Positions 8,496 to 16,612 of a stretch of 64,000 nucleotides of DNA are shown piece after piece; the first letter of the stretch is position 1, and every line of letters begins with the position of its first letter. The notes under the pieces were generated by a model, which had not been told where the DNA came from, did no database searches, and saw only the letters and a program-made list of their open reading frames with translations. Source of the DNA: Variovorax sp. EL159 (lineage in GTDB: Bacteria > Pseudomonadota > Gammaproteobacteria > Burkholderiales > Burkholderiaceae_C); the NCBI RefSeq assembly GCF_900100965.1, contig NZ_FMUJ01000004.1, positions 620,001-684,000 of the forward strand. The letters run 5' to 3'. The position numbers and the translations under genes are program-made.

Positions 8496-8918
8496 CTATC
8501 CGGCGTGCTGCACGGCGGCGATCAGCTTGTCGAGCGTCGCGTCCAGCCGGGCCAGTTCTTTCGCATCGAGGCCGGCGAACAGCTCCGCCTCGCGTTGCCG
8601 GCCGAGCGCGCTCACCGTGTCGTGCAGTGCCTTGCCGGTGGCCGTGAGGTAGAGCCGGCCACGGCGCTGGTCGGTCGGATCGCCGCGGCGCTGCACGCGC
8701 TGGTGATGCTTCAGGCCGGCCAGCGCGCGGCTCACTGCCATCTTGTCGAGGCCCGTCTGGTCAGCGATCTGCGTGGCGCTGAGCCCCGGCTGCGCCGCGA
8801 GCACCGCCATGGTCCGCCACTCGTTCAGCGTGAGCTGGTGCGCGCGGCCGACGCGTTCGTGGAACGGCCGCGCCGTGAGGTTGACCACCCGAACCAGCTT
8901 GAAGAAGAGCGGGTCCAT
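8496..8918 (-). CDS. MarR family transcriptional regulator
   Basis: 140 aa. The winged-helix region runs from LTLNEWRTMAVLAAQPG through SATQIADQTGLDKMAVSRAL, with the wing DQRRGRLYLTATGK. The start lies 15 bp after the stop of the upstream E1 beta gene, so it is the last gene of a three-gene minus-strand operon (E1 alpha, E1 beta, MarR) and probably controls it. The ligand is unknown. Confidence 0.88.
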   Translation of the reverse strand: MDPLFFKLVRVVNLTARPFHERVGRAHQLTLNEWRTMAVLAAQPGLSATQIADQTGLDKMAVSRALAGLKHHQRVQRRGDPTDQRRGRLYLTATGKALHDTVSALGRQREAELFAGLDAKELARLDATLDKLIAAVQHAG

Positions 8919-8933
8919 GGCGCGGCGCCGTCG

Positions 8934-9899
8934 TCAGCCGAGCAGCTTCTTCGCGGTGGCCACGATGGCCTCGGTGCCGACGCGCGACTGCGCCTCCAGC
9001 ACCGGCGCATAGCCGACCGGAATGCGCGGCGCACCCAGCCGCGCCACGCGGCAGCCCGTGGCTTCCGCCGCGCTGGCCGCGATCTCGGCGCCGAAGCCCG
9101 CGGCCTGCACCGCCTCGTGCACGACCAGCAGCCGGCCGGTGCGCGCGCACGACGACAGCACCGTCTCGCGGTCCCACGGCCAGAGCGTGCGCAGGTCGAT
9201 CAGGTCGACCGCGATGCCTTCGGCCGCCAGCGCATCGCAGGCGGCGGCGCAGGCCTGCATCTGTTTGCTCCAGCTCACCAGCGTGAGCGCGTTGCCTTCG
9301 CGCACCCGCGCGGCCTTGCCCAGCGGCACGTCGATGTTTTCGTCGACTTCGCCGCGCAGGCCCCACAGCGTCTTGTGCTCGATGTAGACGACCGGGTCGC
9401 CGCACTGCAGCGCGGCGCGCAGCAGGCTGTGGTTGTCCTGCGGCGTCGAAGGGCTCACCACCACCACGCCCGGCAGGTGCGCGAACCAGGCTTCGAGCGA
9501 CTGCGAATGCTGCGCTGCCGAGGCGTCCCAGATGCCGCCGGGCATGCGCGCCACCAGCGGCACGCGGCCCTGGCCGCCGAACATGAAGCGGTTCTTGGCG
9601 GCCTGGTTCACCAGCTCGTCCATGCCGCACAACGCGAAGTCGACCACGCGCATCTCGACCACCGGCCGCAGCCCCGCGAGCGCCATGCCCACGCCGGCGC
9701 CCATGATCGCGGCCTCGCTGATCGGCGTGTCGATCACGCGTTCGGCGCCGAAGGTCTGCTGCAACCCCTTGTACTGGCCGAAGATGCCGCCGCGGCCCAC
9801 GTCTTCGCCGAGCACGACCACGCGTGGGTCGGCCTCCATCTCGTGCTGGATCGCGAGCGCCGCGGCCTCGGAATAACTCAGTTCTTTCTTCAATGCCAT
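8934..9899 (-). CDS. 2-oxoacid/acetoin dehydrogenase-type E1 component, beta subunit
   Basis: 321 aa. Typical E1 beta features are LGEDVGRGGIFGQYKGL near the N-terminus, VIDTPISEAAIMGAGVGMALAGLRPVVEM, QAAKNRFMFGGQ and the C-terminal LVVHEAVQAAGFGAEIAA. It would pair with the alpha subunit encoded just upstream (10-bp overlap, translational coupling) in a thiamine-diphosphate-dependent alpha2beta2 enzyme that decarboxylates a 2-oxoacid or cleaves acetoin and passes the acyl group to a lipoyl E2. No E2 or E3 gene is next to it. The resemblance is to acetoin dehydrogenase AcoB or the branched-chain E1 beta; the sequence alone does not decide. Confidence 0.88.
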   Translation of the reverse strand: MALKKELSYSEAAALAIQHEMEADPRVVVLGEDVGRGGIFGQYKGLQQTFGAERVIDTPISEAAIMGAGVGMALAGLRPVVEMRVVDFALCGMDELVNQAAKNRFMFGGQGRVPLVARMPGGIWDASAAQHSQSLEAWFAHLPGVVVVSPSTPQDNHSLLRAALQCGDPVVYIEHKTLWGLRGEVDENIDVPLGKAARVREGNALTLVSWSKQMQACAAACDALAAEGIAVDLIDLRTLWPWDRETVLSSCARTGRLLVVHEAVQAAGFGAEIAASAAEATGCRVARLGAPRIPVGYAPVLEAQSRVGTEAIVATAKKLLG

Positions 9900-10912
9900 T
9901 GGCCCGCTCCGATGGTCTGCACGTCGGTGAAGGCGGCGCTGGCATCGGGCCAGGGCGCGGCATTGGCCACGGCCAGCGCGGTGTCGACTTCGTCGCGCGC
10001 CGCGTTCTCGATGGCGTCGAGCGTTGCGGCGGCGATGCCCATCGACAGCAGATGTCCGCGCGCCCGCGCGATCGGGTCCGTTTCCAGCGCGGCGGCCAGT
10101 TCGGCCGGGTCGCGGTAGGCCGCGAGGTCGACCGACACATGGCCCTTCACCCGGTAGGTCAGCGCGTGCAGCAGGCGCGGCCCGCCGCCGGCGCGCACCT
10201 CGGCCACCAGCCGCGCGGCTACCGCGTGCACCGCGAACACGTCGTTGCCATCGACCTGCGTGGCCGCGATGTCCATCGACGCGGCGCGCGCCGAGGCGCC
10301 GTCGCCGGCCGTCATCGGGCCGCTCGCGGTGGTCGCGCTCCAGCGGTTGTCTTCGCAGACGAAGAGCACCGGCAACTCGTACACGCGCGCCCAGTTCAGC
10401 GCTTCGAGAAAGGGGCCGCGGTTGATGGCGCCGTCGCCGAAGAAGCAGACGGTGATGTCGTCGCTTTTCTTGAGCAGCTTCTGCGCATGCGCCGCGCCCA
10501 CCGCGATCGGCAAACCGGCTGCGACCACGCCGTTGGCGCCGAGCATGCCGACCGAAAAATCAGCGATGTGCATCGAGCCGCCCTTGCCGCCGTTGAAGCC
10601 CGTGGCCTTGCCGAACAGCTCGCACATCATCCGAGTGAGGTCGGCGCCCTTGGCCAGCGTGTGGCCGTGGCCTCGGTGGGTGGAGGTGAGGTAGTCGCTC
10701 GCTCGCAGGTGCGCACAGACGCCGGCCGGCACCGCCTCCTGCCCGGTCGAGAGGTGCAGCGGCCCGCGCACCTTGGCGGCGCCGGCGGCCTGTTGGCCAT
10801 AGGCGCTCACGCCGCCCTGGCTGGCCGTTTCGGCGGCGTTCTCGAAGGCGCGGATGCGCACCATGACGCGGTACAGCGCCTTGCCGGCGCGGCCTGGAAT
10901 GCTCGGGTCCAT
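9890..10912 (-). CDS. thiamine-diphosphate-dependent dehydrogenase E1 component, alpha subunit
   Basis: 340 aa. The thiamine-diphosphate motif is visible as FFGDGAINRGPFLEALNWAR ending near VCEDN, and GGKGGSMHIAD plus a THRGHGHTLAKG segment match E1 alpha of acetoin/pyruvate-type dehydrogenases. It is the first gene of the operon with E1 beta and marR. Upstream lies a 390-bp non-coding region with origin-like features. The substrate remains open: acetoin, pyruvate or a branched 2-oxoacid. Confidence 0.88.
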   Translation of the reverse strand: MDPSIPGRAGKALYRVMVRIRAFENAAETASQGGVSAYGQQAAGAAKVRGPLHLSTGQEAVPAGVCAHLRASDYLTSTHRGHGHTLAKGADLTRMMCELFGKATGFNGGKGGSMHIADFSVGMLGANGVVAAGLPIAVGAAHAQKLLKKSDDITVCFFGDGAINRGPFLEALNWARVYELPVLFVCEDNRWSATTASGPMTAGDGASARAASMDIAATQVDGNDVFAVHAVAARLVAEVRAGGGPRLLHALTYRVKGHVSVDLAAYRDPAELAAALETDPIARARGHLLSMGIAAATLDAIENAARDEVDTALAVANAAPWPDASAAFTDVQTIGAGQWH

Positions 10913-11049
10913 CTTGTCTCCAACGCCCTGGGAATCGGCGCTTTGACAAAAATCGTATCAAGCGAGATGGAATGGATGCAGCGGGCTTACCCCGGCGCGG
11001 CCGCGGCATCGGGCGCGACATCGCGCGCCGCACGCAAGGGAAAACTCTG

Positions 11050-11262
11050 GGGACAGTTTCGGCACAAAGTCACGGTTATCCACAGTCGGATCGACCGCGC
11101 CCAAGTTGTTCTTCTTTTCGAGACAGCTCGGAAGCACGGGTGCACACAGTGACACGGGCATGACAAGTCGTTGTCAGCCAAGGGAAAAAGTGCACTGTCC
11201 ACAGATCGGGTTTACCCCTATCTACTACTACTAATTTAATTAAGAAGAATTAAGAAAGAAGA
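11050..11262 (+). other. putative DnaA-dependent replication origin (oriC-like region)
   Basis: Inside the only gene-free stretch above 300 bp (10913-11302). It contains a perfect DnaA box TTATCCACA (11076-11084), two degenerate boxes, TTCGGCACA (11058-11066) and CTGTCCACA (11195-11203), then a short GC-rich spacer with GGG-TTTA-CCC symmetry. Next come four CTA repeats (11222-11233), which read as 3'-GAT-5' DnaA-trios on the other strand, and an A+T-rich purine tract to about 11262. Box, GC spacer, trio and AT-rich unwinding element in this order and polarity match the basal unwinding system described for bacterial origins. Known: the motif set. Inferred: origin function. Against: only one perfect box, and no dnaA, dnaN, parAB or rep gene within the window. 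Confidence 0.55.
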
Positions 11263-11302
11263 AGCGCGGAAGCGATGCGGCACTGCACGGTGAAAAAGCG
11301 GC

Positions 11303-11686
11303 TCATTCGACGACGGCCACCGCTTCGATTTCGATGAGCAGGTCCGGTCGCGCAAGCCTCGAAACTTCCACGAGGCTGCATGCGGGCAGCGGCGCCGAGA
11401 AGAACCGGTCCCTTGCTTCCCGGAACGCGGCGAGCCGGGACATGTCGCTCACGAACACCGTGAGCTTCACCACGTCGCGCAGGCCGGACTCGCTGGCGGC
11501 GAGCGCGGTGCGCAGGTTCTCGAACACCTGGGTCGTCTGTGCGTGCAGGTCGTCGGGCCCGACCAGTCGGCCTTCGGCGTCGAGCGCGATCTGGCCCGAC
11601 ACGTAGAGCGTGCGGCGCGCGACGACTTCGACCACATGGCTGTAGCCGGTCGGTGGATGCAGGGCGGGTGGGTTCGAATGCTTCAC
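11303..11686 (-). CDS. RidA family protein (Rid/YjgF/UK114)
   Basis: 127 aa from a GTG start at 11684-11686, chosen because GGAG stands 8 bp upstream and it gives the family length. The beta-barrel core shows HVVEVVARRTLYVSGQIALD, QVFENLRTALAASESGLRDVVKLTVF and the C-terminal arginine region VSRLARPDLLIEIEAVAV. RidA proteins form trimers and hydrolyse reactive enamine/imine intermediates to keto acids plus ammonia; paralogues act in specific catabolic pathways. It stands alone next to the origin-like region, so its pathway is not indicated. Confidence 0.88.
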   Translation of the reverse strand: MKHSNPPALHPPTGYSHVVEVVARRTLYVSGQIALDAEGRLVGPDDLHAQTTQVFENLRTALAASESGLRDVVKLTVFVSDMSRLAAFREARDRFFSAPLPACSLVEVSRLARPDLLIEIEAVAVVE

Positions 11687-11919
11687 GTGTTTTCTCCGGG
11701 GTTGAGCGGCCGCAGCATGCCGCATTCAGGCGACGACCGGTGCGCCAGGCACGCCCGAACGCGCACGGCTCCTACGCCGCCGAAAGACATGCCAGCGTTC
11801 CGGTGCAGGACAACAGCCCGACCCGCGCCGGCGCCGCCCGATCGGCGGATGCGTGTGGCATGGTGGGGCATTCCCCGGCGCTTCTTGCGTCCATGAACCT
11901 GCCCGGAGGCACACATTCC

Positions 11920-12549
11920 ATGATCAAGATCGGCATCGTCGACGACCACGCCGTCGTCCGCGCGGGCCTCAAGGCCTTCTTTTCAACCTTCGTCGATTTC
12001 CGCGTGGTCGGCGAAGCCGGCTCCGGCCGCGAAGCCATCGACCTCGTGCGCACCGCCGACATGGACGTGCTGGTGATGGACCTGTCCATGCCCGGCCAGA
12101 GCGGCATCGACGCGCTCGCGATGGTGCGCGCCAAGGCGCCCGAACTCGGCGTGCTGATCCTCAGCGGCTACCCGGAGGAGCACTACGCGGTCAACCTGAT
12201 CCGCCAGGGCGCGTCGGGCTACCTCAACAAGGAATGCGAGCCGGAAGAAATCGCCAGGGCGATCCGCACGGTGGCGCTGGGGCGCCGCTACATCTCGGCC
12301 TCGGTCGCCGATCTGCTCGCGGGCCAGCTCGAACGCAAGGACGGCGCGCCGCACAAGCACCTGTCGGAGCGCGAGTTCCAGGTGTTCCTCAAGCTCGCCA
12401 AGGGCGAGTCGGTGGGCAGCATCGGCGAGGCGCTGTCGCTGTCGGTGAAGACCATCAGCACCTACCGCACGCGGCTGATGGAGAAGATGAACCTCTCCAC
12501 CAACAGCGACCTGACGTACTACGCCATCAAGACGCAGCTGATCGATTGA
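11920..12549 (+). CDS. NarL/FixJ-type response regulator (orphan)
   Basis: 209 aa. The receiver domain (1-120) has the acidic pair Asp8-Asp9, phosphoacceptor Asp54 (VLVMDLSMPG), Ser82 and Lys104. The C-terminal LuxR-type helix-turn-helix (about 145-200) has LSEREFQVFLKLAKGESVGSIGE and SVKTISTYRTRLMEKM. The start at 11920 follows a GGAGG-like ribosome site, and the open frame upstream lacks homology. No histidine kinase gene is nearby, so the partner kinase is encoded elsewhere. The 233 bp upstream of it contain no recognisable gene. Confidence 0.92.
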   Translation: MIKIGIVDDHAVVRAGLKAFFSTFVDFRVVGEAGSGREAIDLVRTADMDVLVMDLSMPGQSGIDALAMVRAKAPELGVLILSGYPEEHYAVNLIRQGASGYLNKECEPEEIARAIRTVALGRRYISASVADLLAGQLERKDGAPHKHLSEREFQVFLKLAKGESVGSIGEALSLSVKTISTYRTRLMEKMNLSTNSDLTYYAIKTQLID

Positions 12550-12616
12550 GCGGGCGGCCGCGCACCGTTCGCGAGTCTTCGGTTTTGGGGCTCTGGATCT
12601 TGGGCAAACTGCGGCC

Positions 12617-13303
12617 GTGATCACCACCCATCCCCTTTCCATTTCCGTGGCACCCGACACCGTCGTGTCGGCCCTCGCCGTGTCGCCGCCCTCGCCTGAA
12701 GCCTGCTATGTGCTGGCACACGGCGCCGGTGCGGGCATGACGCATCCGTTCATGCAAGCGGTGGCCGAAGGGCTCGCGCAGCGCCGCATCGCCACGCTGC
12801 GCTACCAGTTTCCCTACATGGAGCGCGGCAGCAAGCGCACCGACGCGCCGGCCCTGGCGCACGCCACGGTGCGCGCGGCGGTGGGTTGTGCGTCGGCGCA
12901 CTTCGGCGGGCTGCGTCTCTTTGCCGGCGGCAAATCGTTCGGCGGGCGCATGACCTCGCAAGCCCATGCGCTGGAGCCGCTGCCCGGCGTGCAGGGGCTC
13001 GTCTTTCTCGGCTTTCCGCTGCATCCCTCGGGAGCGCCATCGGCCTCGGCCGCGCGGGCGGCGCATCTGCAGGACGTCGATGTGCCGATGCTCTTCGCGC
13101 ACGGTCCGCGCGACACGCTGGCCGAGCCGGCGCAGTTCCATGCGGTCACACAGGCGCTGGGCCCCATCGCCACCGTGCTGGAGATCGATGGCGCAGACCA
13201 CTCGTTCCAGGTGCTCAAGCGCTCAGGGCGCACCGACGAGGACGCGCTGGACGAACTGCTCGACGGCATCGCCGTGTGGACGCAGGCCTGGCACATCGGC
13301 TGA
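12617..13303 (+). CDS. alpha/beta-fold hydrolase (Tex30/KANL3-like)
   Basis: 228 aa, no signal peptide. LAHGAGAGM (33-41) provides the oxyanion hole, GGKSFGGR (104-111) carries the nucleophile Ser107, Asp166 in GPRDT and His195 in GADHSF complete a plausible triad. The pattern MTHPFMQAVAEGLA followed by RYQFPYME is typical of small bacterial dienelactone-hydrolase-like proteins related to Tex30/KANL3. Substrate unknown. It starts 67 bp after the response regulator gene and may be read with it. Confidence 0.82.
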   Translation: MITTHPLSISVAPDTVVSALAVSPPSPEACYVLAHGAGAGMTHPFMQAVAEGLAQRRIATLRYQFPYMERGSKRTDAPALAHATVRAAVGCASAHFGGLRLFAGGKSFGGRMTSQAHALEPLPGVQGLVFLGFPLHPSGAPSASAARAAHLQDVDVPMLFAHGPRDTLAEPAQFHAVTQALGPIATVLEIDGADHSFQVLKRSGRTDEDALDELLDGIAVWTQAWHIG

Positions 13304-13406
13304 AACCGCCTGCGAAACAGCCGTTCGCCGGCCGCGCGCGGGCGCAACGCACTTGCGGAAAGCGCTCCGGGAATTCCCGGATGCCCAGTGCCCAGCCCAG
13401 ATGGGA

Positions 13407-13433
13407 TAGTTAGTTCGCCCTTCAAACTAACTA
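13407..13433. promoter_or_regulatory. inverted repeat upstream of xylF, candidate ROK/XylR operator
   Basis: TAGTTAGTT-N9-AACTAACTA, a perfect 9-bp inverted repeat 50 bp upstream of the xylF start. The half-sites TTAGTT/AACTAA match those of the XylR operator known from Bacillus, and a ROK-family regulator is encoded at the end of this operon. Repression by it in the absence of xylose is inferred. Confidence 0.65.
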
Positions 13434-13483
13434 ATTTCTTACTCGGCTTTCTTGTCGGGCGAACCAACTCTGGAGAGACATCG

Positions 13484-14506
13484 ATGCAACTGAAACACAC
13501 CCTGGCCGCCATGGCTTTCGGTCTCACGGCAGTGGGCGCGTTGGCGCAGACCGTGGTCGGCGTGAGCTGGTCCAACTTTCAGGAAGAGCGCTGGAAGACC
13601 GACGAAGCCGCGATCAAGGCAGAGCTGGAAAAGCTCGGCGCCAAGTACATCAGTGCCGATGCGGGCGGCTCGCCCGAAAAGCAGCTGGGCGACATCGAGG
13701 GCCTGATGTCCAAGGGCGCCAAGGCGCTCATCGTGCTGGCGATGGACAAGGACGCGATCCTGCCCGCCGTCACCAAGGCCACGCGCCAGAAGGTGCCCGT
13801 GATCGCGTATGACCGGCTGATCGAGGCGCCCGGCGTTTTCTACATCACCTTCGACAACGTCGAGGTCGGCCGCATGGAGGCGCGCGAGGTCTTCAAGGTC
13901 AAGCCCAAGGGCAACTACGTGATCATCAAGGGCTCGCCAAGCGACCCGAACGCCGACTTCCTGCGCGCCGGCCAGCAAGAGGTGCTGGCGGACGCGATCA
14001 AGAAGGGCGACATCAAGATCGTCGGCGACGAATACACGGAAGGCTGGAAGCCCGAGGTCGCGCAGAAGAACATGGAGCAGATCCTCACCAAGGCCGGCAA
14101 CAAGGTCGATGCGGTGGTCGCGGCCAACGACGGCACGGCCGGCGGCGCGGTGGCGGCGCTCACGGCCAAGGGCATCCGCGGCATTCCGGTGTCGGGGCAG
14201 GACGCCGACTTCGCCGCGCTCAACCGCATCGCGCTCGGCACGCAGACCGCCACCATCTGGAAGGACTCGCGCGAACTCGGCCGCGAAGCCGCCATCGCTG
14301 CCGTTTCACTGGCGGCCGGCAAGCCGGTCGACAAGGCCGCGCCATGGGCCGGCGGCGCCAAGAAGATCTCGTTGTCCTCGCGCCTGCTGACGCCGGTGCC
14401 GATCACGCGCGACAACCTCGACGTGATCGTCAAGGCCGGCTGGATCAAGAAGGACGAGCTGTGCAAGGGCGCCACGGGCGCCAGCGCGCCCGCAGCCTGC
14501 AAGTAA
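13484..14506 (+). CDS. xylF: sugar (D-xylose-type) ABC transporter periplasmic substrate-binding protein
   Basis: 340 aa with a signal peptide (MQLKHTLAAMAFGLTAVGAL, cleavage after ALA). The mature protein begins QTVVGVSWSNFQEERWKTDE and has IEGLMSKGAKALIVLAMD, VPVIAYDRLI and VVAANDGTAGGAVAAL, matching XylF of the ribose/xylose binding-protein family. It binds sugar in the periplasm and delivers it to the XylH permease. GGAG precedes the ATG. A strong inverted repeat lies upstream and a hairpin follows the gene. Xylose specificity is from sequence pattern and the XylR-like operator; a related pentose cannot be excluded. Confidence 0.88.
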   Translation: MQLKHTLAAMAFGLTAVGALAQTVVGVSWSNFQEERWKTDEAAIKAELEKLGAKYISADAGGSPEKQLGDIEGLMSKGAKALIVLAMDKDAILPAVTKATRQKVPVIAYDRLIEAPGVFYITFDNVEVGRMEAREVFKVKPKGNYVIIKGSPSDPNADFLRAGQQEVLADAIKKGDIKIVGDEYTEGWKPEVAQKNMEQILTKAGNKVDAVVAANDGTAGGAVAALTAKGIRGIPVSGQDADFAALNRIALGTQTATIWKDSRELGREAAIAAVSLAAGKPVDKAAPWAGGAKKISLSSRLLTPVPITRDNLDVIVKAGWIKKDELCKGATGASAPAACK

Positions 14507-14557
14507 GGCAAGGCAGGCCGACACCGGCAGTCGTCAATCCGCGCGATGCAGGCGTCA

Positions 14558-14580
14558 GGCCGGGCTCCCGAGGCCCGGCC
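14558..14580 (+). promoter_or_regulatory. intercistronic hairpin xylF-xylH
   Basis: GGCCGGGC-N7-GCCCGGCC, a perfect 8-bp GC stem between the binding-protein and permease genes, without a T-run. Such hairpins commonly protect the binding-protein mRNA 3' end and lower downstream expression, giving excess receptor over membrane components. Confidence 0.55.
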
Positions 14581-14621
14581 GGGACGCTCTCGCGCATCCG
14601 CTTCAAGGGGGTATCCAAAAA

Positions 14622-15812
14622 ATGAGCAATGAAACGCCAGGCTGGTGGCGCCGCACGGGCATCGACCTGCGGCTGATCCTGATGTGCCTGCTGCTGGTGG
14701 CCATGGGCGTGGTCTTCAGCGTCATGTCGGGCGGCGTGTTCCTGTCGCCCGAAAATCTCTACAACGTCGCGCAGCAGACGGCCGTGGTCGGCATCGTGTC
14801 GACCGTGATGGTGCTCATCATCGTGGCGCGCCACATCGACCTGTCGGTCGGCTCGGTGATGGGCTTCGTCGGCGTGCTCATCGCGTACCTGCAATACACC
14901 TCGGGCTGGTCGTGGCCCACGGCCTGCCTTGCGGGGCTCGCGGTGGCGCTGCTGGTGTCGATCTACCAGGGCTGGCTCACGGCGGTGCTGGGCGTGCCTT
15001 CGTTCGTGGTCACGCTCGGCGGGCTGATGTCGTTCCGCGGCGCGGCCTTCCTGGTGGCCGACGGCAAGACGCAGCCCGTCAACGACGAATTCTTCCAGCG
15101 CTTGGGCGGCGGCTACGACGGCGGCATCGGCACCACGGCGAGCTGGGTGCTCGCGGGGCTGGTGGCGCTGGTGCTGTTCGGGCGCATGGTGCAAAAGCGC
15201 CGCGCGCGCCAGCGCTACGACATGCCGACCGAGGCGCTGTGGCTCGACATCCTGCTTACGGCCGTGCCGGTGGCCGTGGTGTTCGTCTTCGCGGCGGTCA
15301 TGAACAACTACCAGATCTCGTCCAAGAGCGAGCCGCAGGGCATTCCGATCCCGGTGCTGATCTGGGCCGCGGTGGCCATCGTGCTGTCGTTCATCGTGCA
15401 CCGCACGCGCTTCGGCCGCTACGTGTTCGCGATGGGCGGCAACCCCGACGCGGCGGCGCTGGTGGGCATTCCGGTCAAGCGCGTCACGCTGATGCTGTTC
15501 GCGCTGCTGGCGGTGCTGGTCACCATCGCGGCCATCGTGTCGATCGCGCGGCTCAACGCGGGCACCAACTCGCTGGGCACGGGCATGGAGCTGTACGTGA
15601 TCGCGGCGGCCGTCATCGGCGGCACCGCGCTTGCGGGCGGCAGCGGCTCGATCTTCGGCTCGGTGCTGGGCGCGCTGATCATGCAGTCGCTCGACAGCGG
15701 CATGCTGCTGCTCGACGTGCCCATCGGCAAGCGCATGGTCATCATCGGCCAGGTGCTGATCGTGGCGGTGGTGTTCGACGTGCTCTACCGCCGCAAGTTC
15801 GGGGAGAACTGA
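14622..15812 (+). CDS. xylH: sugar (D-xylose-type) ABC transporter permease
   Basis: 396 aa, highly hydrophobic, about ten membrane segments. Hallmarks of ribose/xylose permeases are IVARHIDLSVGSVMGFVGV, GVPSFVVTLGGLMSFRGAA, RYVFAMGGNPDAAALVGIPVK (cytoplasmic coupling loop) and AAVIGGTALAGGSGS near the C-terminus. The length and the extra loop around 180-230 fit XylH rather than shorter RbsC proteins. It lies between xylF and the ATPase gene, which starts 1 bp after its stop. Confidence 0.92.
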   Translation: MSNETPGWWRRTGIDLRLILMCLLLVAMGVVFSVMSGGVFLSPENLYNVAQQTAVVGIVSTVMVLIIVARHIDLSVGSVMGFVGVLIAYLQYTSGWSWPTACLAGLAVALLVSIYQGWLTAVLGVPSFVVTLGGLMSFRGAAFLVADGKTQPVNDEFFQRLGGGYDGGIGTTASWVLAGLVALVLFGRMVQKRRARQRYDMPTEALWLDILLTAVPVAVVFVFAAVMNNYQISSKSEPQGIPIPVLIWAAVAIVLSFIVHRTRFGRYVFAMGGNPDAAALVGIPVKRVTLMLFALLAVLVTIAAIVSIARLNAGTNSLGTGMELYVIAAAVIGGTALAGGSGSIFGSVLGALIMQSLDSGMLLLDVPIGKRMVIIGQVLIVAVVFDVLYRRKFGEN

Positions 15813-15813
15813 C

Positions 15814-16611
15814 ATGGCCGACATCGATACCTCCAAACCCCTCGTCGAACTGCGCGAGATCCGCAAGTCCTTCGGCGGCGTCAAGGCCGTGGACGGCGTG
15901 AGCGTGAACCTCTACCCCGGCGAAGTGGTCGCGCTGCTCGGTCACAACGGCGCGGGCAAGTCCACGCTCATGAAGATGCTCGCGGGCGCCTACCCCATCG
16001 ACTCGGGCGACACGCTCATCGCGGGCGAAAAGGTCCACATCCGCACGCCCTCCGAGGCGCAGGCACAAGGCATCGAGACCATCTACCAGACGCTCGCGCT
16101 GGCCGACAACCTCGACTCCGTGTCCAACCTCTTCCTCGGCCGCGAGAAGATGACCCGCTGGAACACGCTCGACGACCACTTCATGGAAGTGCAGGCGCGC
16201 AAGGTGTTCCATCGCCTCAACAAGAACTTCACCAACATCCGCGTGCCGGTGCGTCGCCTCTCGGGCGGGCAGCGGCAGGTGGTGGCGATCTCGCGGGCGT
16301 TGTACTTCAACGCGCGCATCCTCATCATGGACGAGCCCTGCGCCGCGCTCGGCCCCGAAGAAACCGCGATGGTCGGCGGCCTCGTGAAGCAGCTCAAGGC
16401 CGATGGCGTGGGCATCTTCCTCATCACGCACGACATGCCCGACGTGTTCTCGCTGAGCGACCGTCTCGCGGTCATGAAGAACGGCAAGCTGGTGGGCACC
16501 TACCGCACCGCCGACGTGACCGAAGACGAAGTGCTGGGCATGATCATCGCGGGCAAGCGGCCCGAAGGAAAAGAGCAAGCCCACCACGCCGACACCGTCG
16601 TGGCTGCCTGA
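15814..16611 (+). CDS. xylG: sugar ABC transporter ATP-binding protein (single-domain)
   Basis: 265 aa with one ABC domain: Walker A GHNGAGKST, Q-loop near IYQTLALADN, signature LSGGQRQVV, Walker B ILIMDEPCAALG and H-loop LITHD. E. coli XylG is a tandem two-domain ATPase of about 510 aa, so this is the shorter FrcA-like form that must work as a homodimer. The cysteine in DEPCAALG replaces the usual threonine. It is the third importer gene; the ROK regulator gene starts 1 bp downstream, so all four genes form one operon. Confidence 0.9.
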   Translation: MADIDTSKPLVELREIRKSFGGVKAVDGVSVNLYPGEVVALLGHNGAGKSTLMKMLAGAYPIDSGDTLIAGEKVHIRTPSEAQAQGIETIYQTLALADNLDSVSNLFLGREKMTRWNTLDDHFMEVQARKVFHRLNKNFTNIRVPVRRLSGGQRQVVAISRALYFNARILIMDEPCAALGPEETAMVGGLVKQLKADGVGIFLITHDMPDVFSLSDRLAVMKNGKLVGTYRTADVTEDEVLGMIIAGKRPEGKEQAHHADTVVAA

Positions 16612-16612
16612 C

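Noticed and set aside
10958..11202. Small open frames in the origin-like region
   Set aside because: No ribosome site, no recognisable sequence and overlap with the DnaA box; treated as non-coding.
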